The notes under the pieces were generated by a model. That model worked only from the letters and a program-made list of their open reading frames with translations, was not told the origin of the DNA and searched no databases. DNA of 64,000 bases from an uncultured Pirellula sp. (GTDB lineage Bacteria; Planctomycetota; Planctomycetia; Pirellulales; Pirellulaceae): contig CAIOHR010000212.1 in NCBI GenBank assembly GCA_903858115.1, positions 1 to 64,000 of the forward strand, in the 5' to 3' direction. Within the stretch, counting starts at the first letter, position 1, and each line of letters starts with the position of its first letter. A program made the position numbers and the translations under genes. Of this stretch, positions 28,731 through 36,904 are shown piece after piece.

Positions 28731-29309
28731 AAAGTCACCATGATTGAAGCTAGGGAAGGGCTAACGATTGAGAAGTTTTTGAGGGTTTGCTGTGGTAAGT
28801 TGGGGCGACTTTTCGGTCGCGCAGACTAAGTAGTTGCAACAACCTTCTCAACCGGAATAATTTACGTAAGTTCATATGGACAAGCATTTTCTGAAAAATA
28901 AGGCTACCACCTCAAGCCTCTTTCGCTAACTGGCCGATAGTTAGCCAAGACTTCGCATCTTAACTTGTCAGAACGTTCTGGCGAGTGTGATAGATGCGAT
29001 TGAATCATTGCCGGTGACCAATACTGGACGAGTTTCGAAACTCGGCCGGCAGCAGACGCGAGTTTGATTCAGCAGAGGGGCTGACAAGAACGACGCATAG
29101 TACGGAGAAGCAAGTTCTTAACAGGATAGGGCTTGCTTTGTAAACGAGGCTAACGAAGTCATTGCAGTCCAACAACTGCATAGAAGCCACGCCGGTTGAG
29201 GGCGATTTCGGCGGCGACTTCGTCCACCGAAATCGGTCTCCACGCTGTCGTACCATGCGGACCTGTTAAGCAACTGCCAGTAAACATAAAGTAGGGAGAT
29301 TAGGCTCAG
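28731..29309. other. Long intergenic region with structured leader before the Cys-rich gene
   Basis: A 579-base gap between the divergent GT4 and Cys-rich genes. No supported gene. Right of 29160 it has two strong hairpins (see 29163-29235); an AAACTCG/CGAGTTT inverted repeat lies at 29038-29065. The Cys-rich gene has a GGGAGA ribosome-binding site at 29296-29301. Confidence 0.45.
29163..29235 (+). ncRNA. Candidate structured 5' leader of the Cys-rich gene
   Basis: TGCAGT (29163-29168) pairs with ACTGCA (29175-29180), and CGATTTCGG (29203-29211) pairs with CCGAAATCG (29227-29235), a perfect 9-bp stem with a 15-base loop. Both lie 75-150 bases before the ATG at 29310 and on the same strand as that gene. 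They suggest a folded leader or an independent small RNA; no known riboswitch class is recognised. Confidence 0.35.
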
Positions 29310-30113
29310 ATGAAATGGAATATCATTGTAGGCTCGATGGTTCTCGGAGCAACCCTTAGCGGTCAAAGCTTCGGTGGTGACCTTTTGAGCCGTCTGCTCG
29401 GTGGAAAAGGCTGCGGTGCTTCCAGCTCTTGCTGTGACACTTCAGTTTCCGATCCATCGTGCGGCGCTGAATTGGCACCTTGTGGTAGTGGTTGTGCACC
29501 AAGCTGCGGCGCTGAAATCGCTGCACCTTGCGGATCGGGATGCGGAGCGGGACCAAGCTGTGGCGCTGAAATCGCTGCTCCTTGCGGACCGAGCTGTGGT
29601 GCTGAAATAGCATGTGCACCAGAGAGCTGCTGCAACGTTCGTACACCAATCCTTGATGCCCTCAAAGGCATGAAGGGTAAACTAAAGTGCAAGCTCACAG
29701 CCTTGAAAGCCAAGCATGCTTGCGCTCCAAGCTGTGGCGCGGAAGTAAGTTGCGATCCATGCGGACCAACTTGCGGTGCTGAAATTGCAGCACCTTGTGG
29801 ACCAACTTGCGGTGCTGAAATCAGCGCTTGCGATCCATGTGCAGCCCCAGCTTGCGATAGCGGCTGCGGTTCGAAAAAGCTTGGGGGCGGATTGCTCGCC
29901 AAGATTTTCAAGTGCAAGTCAAAGGCAGGCTGCGATAGCGGTTGTGCTACAGCTTGCGACGCAGCACCAGCTGGTTGCAGCTCGTGCGCTTCAACTGCAG
30001 TGGAAGCACCTCATGCTTCTCCTGCTGCTGCTCCAGCACCAGTGGTTGATCCACATGCATACCTGAACACCAAGCGTCATGTCATTCAAGCAAGCAGCAC
30101 ACGCATTCGCTAA
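29310..30113 (+). CDS. Secreted cysteine-rich repeat protein (CGAE repeats)
   Basis: A 267-residue protein with a signal peptide (MKWNIIVGSMVLGATLSGQSFGG). The mature part carries about 33 cysteines (near 12 percent), arranged in repeats such as APCGPSCGAEIA and APCGPTCGAEIS: the (S/T)CGAE(I/V/L) unit appears seven times. A Lys-rich helical stretch (LDALKGMKGKLKCKLTALKAKHAC) splits the repeats, and the last 40 residues are Ala/Pro-rich and free of Cys. This suggests a disulphide-cross-linked or metal-binding surface protein; Cys-rich envelope proteins are a known trait of planctomycetes. The ATG has a good ribosome-binding site, and a strong terminator follows, so it is a single-gene unit. 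The function is not known. Confidence 0.8.
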   Translation: MKWNIIVGSMVLGATLSGQSFGGDLLSRLLGGKGCGASSSCCDTSVSDPSCGAELAPCGSGCAPSCGAEIAAPCGSGCGAGPSCGAEIAAPCGPSCGAEIACAPESCCNVRTPILDALKGMKGKLKCKLTALKAKHACAPSCGAEVSCDPCGPTCGAEIAAPCGPTCGAEISACDPCAAPACDSGCGSKKLGGGLLAKIFKCKSKAGCDSGCATACDAAPAGCSSCASTAVEAPHASPAAAPAPVVDPHAYLNTKRHVIQASSTRIR

Positions 30114-30153
30114 TAAGCGAATGACGACTGCTCGTCACAAGACATGATCAACG

Positions 30154-30199
30154 AAAATCAGCCCGTCGAGTCTTCTCGACGGGCTGATTTTATTTCGTT
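30154..30199 (+). terminator. Strong rho-independent terminator of the Cys-rich gene
   Basis: A perfect 17-bp stem, 30154-30170 against 30175-30191, with a TCTT loop; its core is CAGCCCGTCGAG. The A-run on the left and T-run on the right make it work in both directions, so it would also stop transcripts of the convergent metalloprotease gene that ends at 30273. Confidence 0.92.
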
Positions 30200-30272
30200 T
30201 GGACCGCATTCGTTATCGTGGATTTGATATCACAAATGCGGATGAAGCGATCACCTTGTATTGGAGATCCGG

Positions 30273-33242
30273 TTAGTTGGGTAGATCGGTTTCCTGCGAA
30301 TCGGTAATGACCGTCTTGCCTTCTTGTTGGCCGATAGTGATGACGTTTCCTCGCCCACTGCCCATACTCGATGGCATGTTGTAGACGTAGATTGCATCCA
30401 ATGCTTTGGCGATTCGCTGTTGTGCTTCGCTTAAGTGGGCCAGTGAGTATGGATCTAGACCGCTTCGCCCTTCGAGAGTTGCATCTAGTTTTCGCTTCAG
30501 GTCTTTGAGTTGCATCATCGCCAGCGAACCAACTGCCTTGGCAGAAGCGTTACCCTTGGTAGGGATAGCTAAATCCACGAGTCGTTCCAAGTATTCACGT
30601 TGAAGATTTCTTCGAAGAGAACTGATTCTTGGCTTTCGTGTAGAAACCTCACCCTCTGCCTTTGCATCCAGCTCAGACCATATTTCAGCGAAGAGTTTAT
30701 CCATCAACTCCGGTAATGTGATCGCATCCTGATCATTCGGAACCAACTGCTCGTTGTCGAATACCCTGCGCAAGGTCGTCGGGTTCATCAACATCGTTAG
30801 TGTTGAAGCCTGGTAACCCAGAATTCGATCGTGGATTGGGAATGTTGATTCACCCATAGCGCTGAAACCCTCGTCAATCCACTTATCGTTGGTCATTCGT
30901 TCCAAGATTTTGGGCGAGAGACCAAAGGCGGAATCCCGGAAAGCATTCCGAATCACAAACTCCAGCGATTTTCTTTGCTTATCGGCAGCCACTGGAACGA
31001 GCGACTGGCGATTGCCTGGATCACCCTTCTTATCTCGATTGACGTGCGCACCGCCAATCCAGTTTGCGATCATGCTAACGGCCTTCATCTGCTCACCCAA
31101 CGTGAGTTCGTAACCGATTCTCGCTTTCGACCAGCTATCACCGTCCTTTACGAACCGGTCCAGAAGACGCGATCGATAGAGCTCGACCAGGCGCATCTGA
31201 TTTTCGGCATAGTCGAGTGGCTCTTTCGAGTAATCGTATCGTCGAGCAAGTGGATCTGGACCACCCGTATCTTCGTCGGTGGCATATTGATATTCTGGCT
31301 CGGTGCACTTCTTGAGCAACTCAGGCAGCTTCGATTCATCTTGTGAATAACCATACTCAATCGCCCACATGTCGTAGGGGCCAATGCCTGTCATCGTGTA
31401 CTCACCCTTCGTTGACCCTTCGAGTTTGTAGGGCATGTTGACGGGGATGTAGTCCATCACGGACGACGCCAATTGCTTTTTCCCTCTGACCTCGTCCGAA
31501 TTGATTTCCTTGAAAGTCAGATAACTCGAAGCCTTGAAGTTGTGACGCAAACCAAGTGTATGTCCAACTTCATGCGCTACTAGGTCAGCCAAGAGTGGAC
31601 CGATGAAGGACTCTGGCATTCCATCTAGCATTTCTTCTTTTGGCTTATCCTTTTTCTTTTCCTCCGGCTTCTTGTCCTCCGGCTTCTTGTCTTCGTCTTT
31701 CTTCTCTTCCGGCTTCTTGTCTTCCGCCTTGGCAGGCGAAGATTCCTGCAGTGCTAACTCTTCGAGAAGCCCCAAACTCATGCGAGCCATGGACATATCC
31801 ATCCTTTTGGCCAATGCGACATTGCAATAGCCGTTCGTTTGGCTTGTTCGCCCGATGAGACCATCGTATACCTGATCGCCGATCAGTTTCCCATCCACTT
31901 TCGTCATGGGATGGCCGCCGAACGGAAGCCTGGATTGATTCGCGAGTATGTTCGTAAGATAAGGCTGATTCGCGCTAGGAGCCAATCGTATGCGTGGATC
32001 CCATGATGGATGATCACCGAGCCATGTTAGCGTTTCTGGGCTCATCCCTTCCATCGCCAATTCAGGCATCAAATCATGATACTGAAAGTTGAAGTGGCGA
32101 ATCCAACCGTCTGTCAAAACGATATCGGCATCTAGAATTTCGCCCGTGATTGGGTGCACTCGGCTAGGTCCGATTGCTGTGCCGATATCATTGTTGAGCC
32201 AACGTACGAAATTGTACTGAACATCTTCTGGGTCCAGATCCATGGTGGCTGGAGAGCGAGGATCTTGGTAGAGAACTTCGATAGCGTCTGAGAATCCTAC
32301 GGCCTCGAATGCCTTGTTCCAATGTTCGATTCCCTGCTTGACCCATCGGCGATATCGGACAGGGGTTGTGTGTTCGATGTAGAAACGAATTGGTGTTACT
32401 GGCGGGCTCACCTTGAGGCTTGGGTCGCGCTTTTCCAATCTCCAACGAGTCACATAGCGTACTCGCTTCTTGTCATCGTCGTAGCTACCTAGGTCTGTAT
32501 AGTTGGTTACGAAGTAGCCAACGCGCTGATCCGCTTTCCGAGGTCGGTATCCATTGTCTTCAGGTACTTCGCTAAACGAATAATGGAGTGTCTGAAACTT
32601 TCCCCCCTGGGCGACGACTTCGAAAGCCATTTCCACATTCTTTGCGAAGACTTTGGCCTTTACGATCTTGGTCAACTGCGGATCTTGAATACGAACAGAT
32701 GGACCAAAAAACTTCGAGGCTTGGCCGACAAACAATGCATCAGCATCGATGACTGGACCGCCACGAGGCGCGATCGTTACGATCGGCACATCCAATAGGA
32801 CGGTATCGGTGAAGAGACGTTTCACAGAGGATTTGGATTCAGGTTCTCCATTGGATCGAACATCCAAATTGGGCACCACGAGCGCGAGACGTTTATTGTA
32901 CTGCCGCCAGTAGACGTAGTAATCACCCGCTTGAAGGCCAGCGAACTGATCTCCGCTGCTGACGGTCAAAGCGATAAAGTACTTCTTCATAGCGAAGTCT
33001 TTTGGAATCTCCAAAAGCATTTGTCCGTCTTTTTCACGAGTCCAAACACCGCACAAAGCATTGTTTCTATCAGGTGACTTGGTCTCCGACTTCACAAATC
33101 CTTCGGTTACTTTTTCAAATGGTGGATACTCGGGGACAGCACCCTCTTGTGCACTAACCGAACCGCTAAGAGCGGCTTGCAAACCCAGCACGCCCACGAG
33201 GAGCCGTGAGCAATGCATCACCAAATTTCGATACCGTTTCAT
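30273..33242 (-). CDS. Large secreted zinc metalloprotease (DUF4953/DUF5117 type)
   Basis: A 989-residue exported protease. It has a signal peptide (LVMHCSRLLVGVLGLQAALSGSVSAQ). The N-terminal region matches the DUF5117/5118 blocks (RNNALCGVWTREKDGQMLLEIPKDF..., TVLLDVPIVTIAPRGGPVIDADALF), and the C-terminal region is DUF4953-like, with HEVGHTLGLRH (557-567): zinc ligands His557, His561, His567 and catalytic Glu558. A 35-residue, charge-only stretch of KPEEKK/EDKKPE repeats (about 501-535) sits just before the catalytic helix. The ATG at 33242 gives the signal peptide; the reading to 33365 adds 41 residues without one. It is convergent with the Cys-rich gene across the shared terminator. Confidence 0.85.
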   Translation of the reverse strand: MKRYRNLVMHCSRLLVGVLGLQAALSGSVSAQEGAVPEYPPFEKVTEGFVKSETKSPDRNNALCGVWTREKDGQMLLEIPKDFAMKKYFIALTVSSGDQFAGLQAGDYYVYWRQYNKRLALVVPNLDVRSNGEPESKSSVKRLFTDTVLLDVPIVTIAPRGGPVIDADALFVGQASKFFGPSVRIQDPQLTKIVKAKVFAKNVEMAFEVVAQGGKFQTLHYSFSEVPEDNGYRPRKADQRVGYFVTNYTDLGSYDDDKKRVRYVTRWRLEKRDPSLKVSPPVTPIRFYIEHTTPVRYRRWVKQGIEHWNKAFEAVGFSDAIEVLYQDPRSPATMDLDPEDVQYNFVRWLNNDIGTAIGPSRVHPITGEILDADIVLTDGWIRHFNFQYHDLMPELAMEGMSPETLTWLGDHPSWDPRIRLAPSANQPYLTNILANQSRLPFGGHPMTKVDGKLIGDQVYDGLIGRTSQTNGYCNVALAKRMDMSMARMSLGLLEELALQESSPAKAEDKKPEEKKDEDKKPEDKKPEEKKKDKPKEEMLDGMPESFIGPLLADLVAHEVGHTLGLRHNFKASSYLTFKEINSDEVRGKKQLASSVMDYIPVNMPYKLEGSTKGEYTMTGIGPYDMWAIEYGYSQDESKLPELLKKCTEPEYQYATDEDTGGPDPLARRYDYSKEPLDYAENQMRLVELYRSRLLDRFVKDGDSWSKARIGYELTLGEQMKAVSMIANWIGGAHVNRDKKGDPGNRQSLVPVAADKQRKSLEFVIRNAFRDSAFGLSPKILERMTNDKWIDEGFSAMGESTFPIHDRILGYQASTLTMLMNPTTLRRVFDNEQLVPNDQDAITLPELMDKLFAEIWSELDAKAEGEVSTRKPRISSLRRNLQREYLERLVDLAIPTKGNASAKAVGSLAMMQLKDLKRKLDATLEGRSGLDPYSLAHLSEAQQRIAKALDAIYVYNMPSSMGSGRGNVITIGQQEGKTVITDSQETDLPN

Positions 33243-33603
33243 TCTTGGTTTCCAGATGGTTAAATAAAGAGAAACAACGCATTCAACACCCATCAAGTGG
33301 CGTTCCTGGGATGTCATAGGCAGGAAGCAATTCGAATCAACCGTGTGCGAAGGACGTGATAGCACTTTGCACTCACGTTTCTACGGACGAGGAAGCCTAG
33401 GTCAGATCTGTTTGCATATCCCGATTCAGGTAATCGCGTCAACACTTTTGCCTCCTGAAGGTCGTCGCAGCCTGCGCAACCCGCACAGACTCACGAAATG
33501 TTAACAAGTGCCATTAGGTTGGATTATGTGCAAGCGGAAAGCATTGGTCTAGTAGTTCAATTTGCAATTCAAAGTCTTTGCTGGTCAGAATTCCTTCCAA
33601 TGG
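33243..33603. other. Intergenic region, nothing recognised
   Basis: This 361-base gap lies upstream of the metalloprotease gene and downstream of rnpA, both on the minus strand. I see no supported gene, terminator or promoter. It must contain the metalloprotease promoter. Confidence 0.4.
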
Positions 33604-34023
33604 TTACTTGCGTTGCGATGGCTTTTGGGGAGGCAGCTTTCTACATGCGCGAGCCACGAGCGTTGGAAGAGAGTTGAAAATTGCATCGTATTCTGGAGAA
33701 GCATCCCGTTTTGGGCGAACGACGATATCAACACAAGCAAACGAGTCTTTTTGCTTTCGAAACGATTCGCGAATGAGTCTTTTCCAACGATTCCTCGTTG
33801 GTGAGTTCCCGACGCGTCTGGAAACGCTAAGCCCCAATCTCGGATGCTCTAGATTGTTCCACCGTACGTGAATGACCAGCACTTGGTCAGCAGCGACTGA
33901 ACCGCTCTTGAACACCTTTTCAAAGAGGAGAGGTGATTTAAGCCGGTCTGCTTGGGAAAAGGTCTGGCCTGAAATGACACCTCTCCCAAATTTAGATTCT
34001 TGTTCGGGTCGTGATCCAACCAT
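33604..34023 (-). CDS. rnpA: Ribonuclease P protein component
   Basis: A 139-residue RnpA. The central fold blocks are FEKVFKSGSVAADQVLVIHVRWN, RLGLSVSRRVGNSPTRNRWKRLIRESFR, the basic RNR motif that binds the RNase P RNA, and ACVDIVVRPKRDA. It processes the 5' ends of precursor tRNAs as the protein partner of RNase P RNA. The first 25 residues are extra to the family core, so a start further in is possible, but the ATG at 34023 is only 11 bases after the rho stop. In most bacteria rnpA sits beside rpmH and near dnaA; here it is in a rho-rnpA pair. Confidence 0.92.
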   Translation of the reverse strand: MVGSRPEQESKFGRGVISGQTFSQADRLKSPLLFEKVFKSGSVAADQVLVIHVRWNNLEHPRLGLSVSRRVGNSPTRNRWKRLIRESFRKQKDSFACVDIVVRPKRDASPEYDAIFNSLPTLVARACRKLPPQKPSQRK

Positions 34024-34034
34024 GAGGATTCGAA

Positions 34035-35390
34035 CTAATCCATCATTTTCGCATTAGCGATCAGTTTCAAGAACTCTTGGTTACTTGGAAACCGAGCCAA
34101 TTGCTTCGTCAGTTGTTCCATCGCTTCAACAGGATGCATGGAGTTTAGCGTCCGACGAATCATGGTTACCGAATGGTACGTTTCTGGATCATGCAACAAT
34201 TCTTCCCGGCGAGTACCGGATTGCGAGATGTCGATTGCCGGCCACACACGTCGGTCGGCCAATTTGCGATCGAGCACAAGTTCCATATTTCCGGTCCCCT
34301 TGAACTCTTGGAAAATCAACTCATCCATTCTGGAGCCGGTATCGACGAGGGCTGTGCCAACAATGGTTAATGAGCCACCTTCCGCGAAGGCGCGAGCCGT
34401 TGCAAATAGTTTCTTCGGAACATCCATAGCTTTGATGTTGACACCACCGGTCATCGTTGGCCCATTGTTGCCAACGTATTTATTGAATGCTCTAGCGAGT
34501 CGAGTAATAGAGTCCATGAGGAGGAAAACGTCTTTACCCATCTCAGCTAACCGACGACATCTGTCGACAACGAGTTGGCTCAATCGCACGTGAGATTCCA
34601 CATCTTCGTCAAGACTGCTGGCAATCACTTCGCCTCTCTCGACGTTGCGGCGCATATCCGTCACTTCTTCAGGCCGTTCATCGATCAAGAGAACGATTAA
34701 CTCCACCTCAGGATAGTTTGTAGCGATTCCTTTCGAAATATGCTGAAGCATAATCGTTTTACCGGACCGTGGCGGCGCGACTATGAGCGCTCGTTGTCCT
34801 CGACCGAGCGGAGCCAACAGGTCGATAACTCGATTGGTGATCGGCTGTTGTCCCACTTCTAGACGTAGCCATTGTTCGGGATTGATTGCCGTCAGATTCT
34901 CAAAGGGCTGAATGTTGATGTAATCTTCTGGCTTCATCCCTTCGATATCGAGGATTTCCTTGACTCGAGGGCCTTGCGAGCGTCGGGTCTGTTGCATGAT
35001 CGCTTTGATCTTCAAGCCTTGACGCAATTTGAATTTTTCGATCATCGTCCCGGGAACAAAGGGATCGGTGCGAAGCCGCGCGTAATTGTTCAAAGGAGCG
35101 CGTAGAAACCCGTATCCATTGGGGTGCATTTCCAATAAGCCATAGAACTCTTGACCCGGCTCATCTGCGGGTGCCTGGCCCTCTGTTTCGGCACCTGATG
35201 GAATGACTTCTCCGTCTTCCCCTACAACGGGTTGTGCGTTTTCATCGTTCGGATCCGAAAATGCTTGCTGATAGTTCGGGCCATGTCGGCGGCGAGGTCT
35301 CTTGACACGTGGTCGAGAGCCAGCTCCTGCAGGGCCGGGACTTGCGGTGTCGTTTTGGAATCGAGAACGGAAACGCTTTTTCTTGGGCAT
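34035..35390 (-). CDS. rho: Transcription termination factor Rho
   Basis: A 451-residue hexameric RNA helicase that ends transcription. The RNA-binding cold-shock-like domain is at about 82-155 (EFYGLLEMHPNGYGFLR), and the ATPase domain has Walker A APPRSGKT (205-212) and Walker B LIVLLIDERPEEVTDM. The Q-loop and R-loop region (GGVNIKAMDVPKKLFATARAF) and the C-terminal SGTRREELL are normal. The usual N-terminal Rho_N helical domain is missing; it is replaced by about 80 residues that are rich in Arg/Lys (RPRVKRPRRRHG), Pro and acidic residues, as in some other high-divergence Rho proteins. The start ATG at 35390 begins MPKKKRFRSR. It is the first gene of a probable rho-rnpA operon. Confidence 0.97.
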   Translation of the reverse strand: MPKKKRFRSRFQNDTASPGPAGAGSRPRVKRPRRRHGPNYQQAFSDPNDENAQPVVGEDGEVIPSGAETEGQAPADEPGQEFYGLLEMHPNGYGFLRAPLNNYARLRTDPFVPGTMIEKFKLRQGLKIKAIMQQTRRSQGPRVKEILDIEGMKPEDYINIQPFENLTAINPEQWLRLEVGQQPITNRVIDLLAPLGRGQRALIVAPPRSGKTIMLQHISKGIATNYPEVELIVLLIDERPEEVTDMRRNVERGEVIASSLDEDVESHVRLSQLVVDRCRRLAEMGKDVFLLMDSITRLARAFNKYVGNNGPTMTGGVNIKAMDVPKKLFATARAFAEGGSLTIVGTALVDTGSRMDELIFQEFKGTGNMELVLDRKLADRRVWPAIDISQSGTRREELLHDPETYHSVTMIRRTLNSMHPVEAMEQLTKQLARFPSNQEFLKLIANAKMMD

Positions 35391-36102
35391 ACGGCCAAAT
35401 CCAGATTTGAAAAAAGGCGGAAACTATGGAATTTCCACGAAATGGAGACTACGAGCACCGAGAAACAACAGCTTCTCCGATACTCACCGGGGACGGCGTG
35501 AATGCGAACCGAGCGACGGTGTCGACCACGCTCAGAACGATGAGTGGACTCCTAAGAATCCAGCAAAGGCATTCGCGAACTCAACTTTGAAGTGTCACAA
35601 CCGGGATCTAATTTCCCACCCACAGGCAGAACTGTGATGGCTTTCTTGTACCGCGGATGACTTCGCGAACGTGTTGAGGGATTTCCATTCCCTGAGCAAG
35701 GCAACCTGCCAAGGCCGTTTCAACCAACTGACGGCGAACGAAACCCCAACACAATAACTGAGATTGTTGCACAACCCAGAAGCTGTGTCAAGCTGACGGA
35801 CTCAAAATACTGGTCGATCGTCACTCTGGTTGTTGTATTTAAGAGCGTCGAGCTCCGTTTCTGATTTCTGGCAGTATCGGGGCAAGAGTGTGTAGTCTTG
35901 GTTGACTTGCCACGCACCTATTGTAACCTGCAAAAGTTCTTTAAGACGAATGGCAGTGGAAGTGTTGTCTGTAGGTTCTGGGATTCCCGTCCTGTTTTTG
36001 TACTGTCTCGACGGGCCTAGAGAGCCGTCCTACAGGTTGCTTTTCTCTGTCGCTGGCCTTAGCGCCGTATGCACTTGAATTTCAATGTTAACAGGAGAAG
36101 GA
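35391..36102. other. Long intergenic region between rho and the SDR gene
   Basis: A 712-base divergent region. No convincing gene, tRNA or small RNA was seen. rho has its promoter and leader here. An AGGAG ribosome-binding site at 36092-36096 serves the SDR gene at 36103. A weak stem GACGG/CCGTC lies near 36011-36032. Confidence 0.4.
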
Positions 36103-36882
36103 ATGGGATCGAAAGAACCGATTAAAGCAGTCATCGTTGGAGCAGGCGGAGGGATTGGAAGCTCGGTCTGCGAAATGATTGCAGAAGCTGGGGGGGAAGC
36201 GTTCTTGATTGGGAGAGACAGTTCCAAACTTCAAACGTTGGCGTCCCGATTTGGGTGGGGGTTTGCTGCCGCAGACGCAGCGGATTGGGAGGAGCTCGAT
36301 CGAATGGTATCCAGCTCGGAAGGTCTTATGGGATACATCAATGTTGCCATCAATTTAGCCGGTTCGGTTCTTCTCAAGCCGATGCATCTTACGACGCAAG
36401 CCGAGTGGGAGAAGACCGTGCGAACAAATCTAACTACGGCTGCGGGACTGGTGCGTTGCTGTGTTCCTCGTATGTTTGCCAACGGAGGCTCCATCGTCTT
36501 GATGAGTTCTGCAGCAGCAACTGTCGGGCTTCAGAATCATGAAGCTATCGCGGCCAGCAAAGCGGGTATCGATGGGCTCGTTCGATCGGCGGCAACGACT
36601 TACGCCTCCAAGCGTATAAGGATTAACTCTGTTGCTCCAGGACTGGTGAAGACGCCGCTTACCGAGAGGATTTGGTCCACAGCGCGCAGTGCGGAAGCGT
36701 CACTTTCGATGCATCCAATCGGTCGATTTGGGGAACCAGAAGACGTGGCTCGGGCTATTCTATGGCTCGCCTCCCCCGAGCAGTCTTGGGTGACCGGCCA
36801 GACGCTGGGAGTGGATGGTGGTTTAGGCTCTCTGAAGACGCTGTCTGTAGCATCCCCAACGCAACCGCCAAAGCCCGCTTAG
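36103..36882 (+). CDS. SDR-family oxidoreductase lacking the catalytic Tyr
   Basis: A 259-residue short-chain dehydrogenase/reductase. The Rossmann start VIVGAGGGIGSSVCEM (10-25), NLAG (84-87), the serine strand SIVLMSSAAA (130-139) and the C-terminal FGEPEDVARAILWLASPEQSWVTGQTLGVDGG are all in place. The catalytic YxxxK reads IAASK, with Ile149 where Tyr is expected and Lys153 kept. It therefore may bind NAD(P) but work with another residue or none. The ATG at 36103 follows AGGAGAAGGA; an earlier ATG at 36085 has no site. Its stop lies inside a 20-bp tandem duplication that it shares with the convergent thrC end. No clear pathway is suggested by its neighbours. Confidence 0.85.
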   Translation: MGSKEPIKAVIVGAGGGIGSSVCEMIAEAGGEAFLIGRDSSKLQTLASRFGWGFAAADAADWEELDRMVSSSEGLMGYINVAINLAGSVLLKPMHLTTQAEWEKTVRTNLTTAAGLVRCCVPRMFANGGSIVLMSSAAATVGLQNHEAIAASKAGIDGLVRSAATTYASKRIRINSVAPGLVKTPLTERIWSTARSAEASLSMHPIGRFGEPEDVARAILWLASPEQSWVTGQTLGVDGGLGSLKTLSVASPTQPPKPA

Positions 36883-36904
36883 CTCCGCCAAAGCCTGCTT
36901 AGCT
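36865..36904. repeat. 20-bp tandem duplication over two convergent stop codons
   Basis: CCGCCAAAGCCCGCTTAGCT (36865-36884) is followed directly by the same 20 bases with one change (36885-36904). The SDR stop TAG lies in unit 1; the thrC stop (TTA on the plus strand, 36899-36901) is in unit 2. Each unit carries a potential stop for both genes, so one stop of each appears to be a spare copy. Confidence 0.95.

Noticed and set aside
29005..29256. Minus-strand open frame of 83 residues upstream of the Cys-rich gene
   Set aside because: No ribosome-binding site, no hydrophobic or domain pattern; it covers the two hairpins.
31637..31740. Repeat region in the metalloprotease as a sequencing artefact or frameshift
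   Set aside because: The frame stays open and the composition (Lys/Glu/Pro/Asp) is coherent; flanking domain blocks are in the same frame.
34019..34045. A tRNA-like TTCGAATCC sequence on the minus strand
   Set aside because: It lies across the rho stop and rnpA start; no acceptor stem, anticodon arm or D arm can be drawn around it.
35302..35637. Plus-strand open frame near the rho start
   Set aside because: It overlaps the rho N-terminus in antisense and has no start signal or family.
35391..36102. RNase P RNA or another housekeeping RNA near rnpA
   Set aside because: None of the conserved RNase P RNA blocks could be found in this gap or elsewhere in the window.
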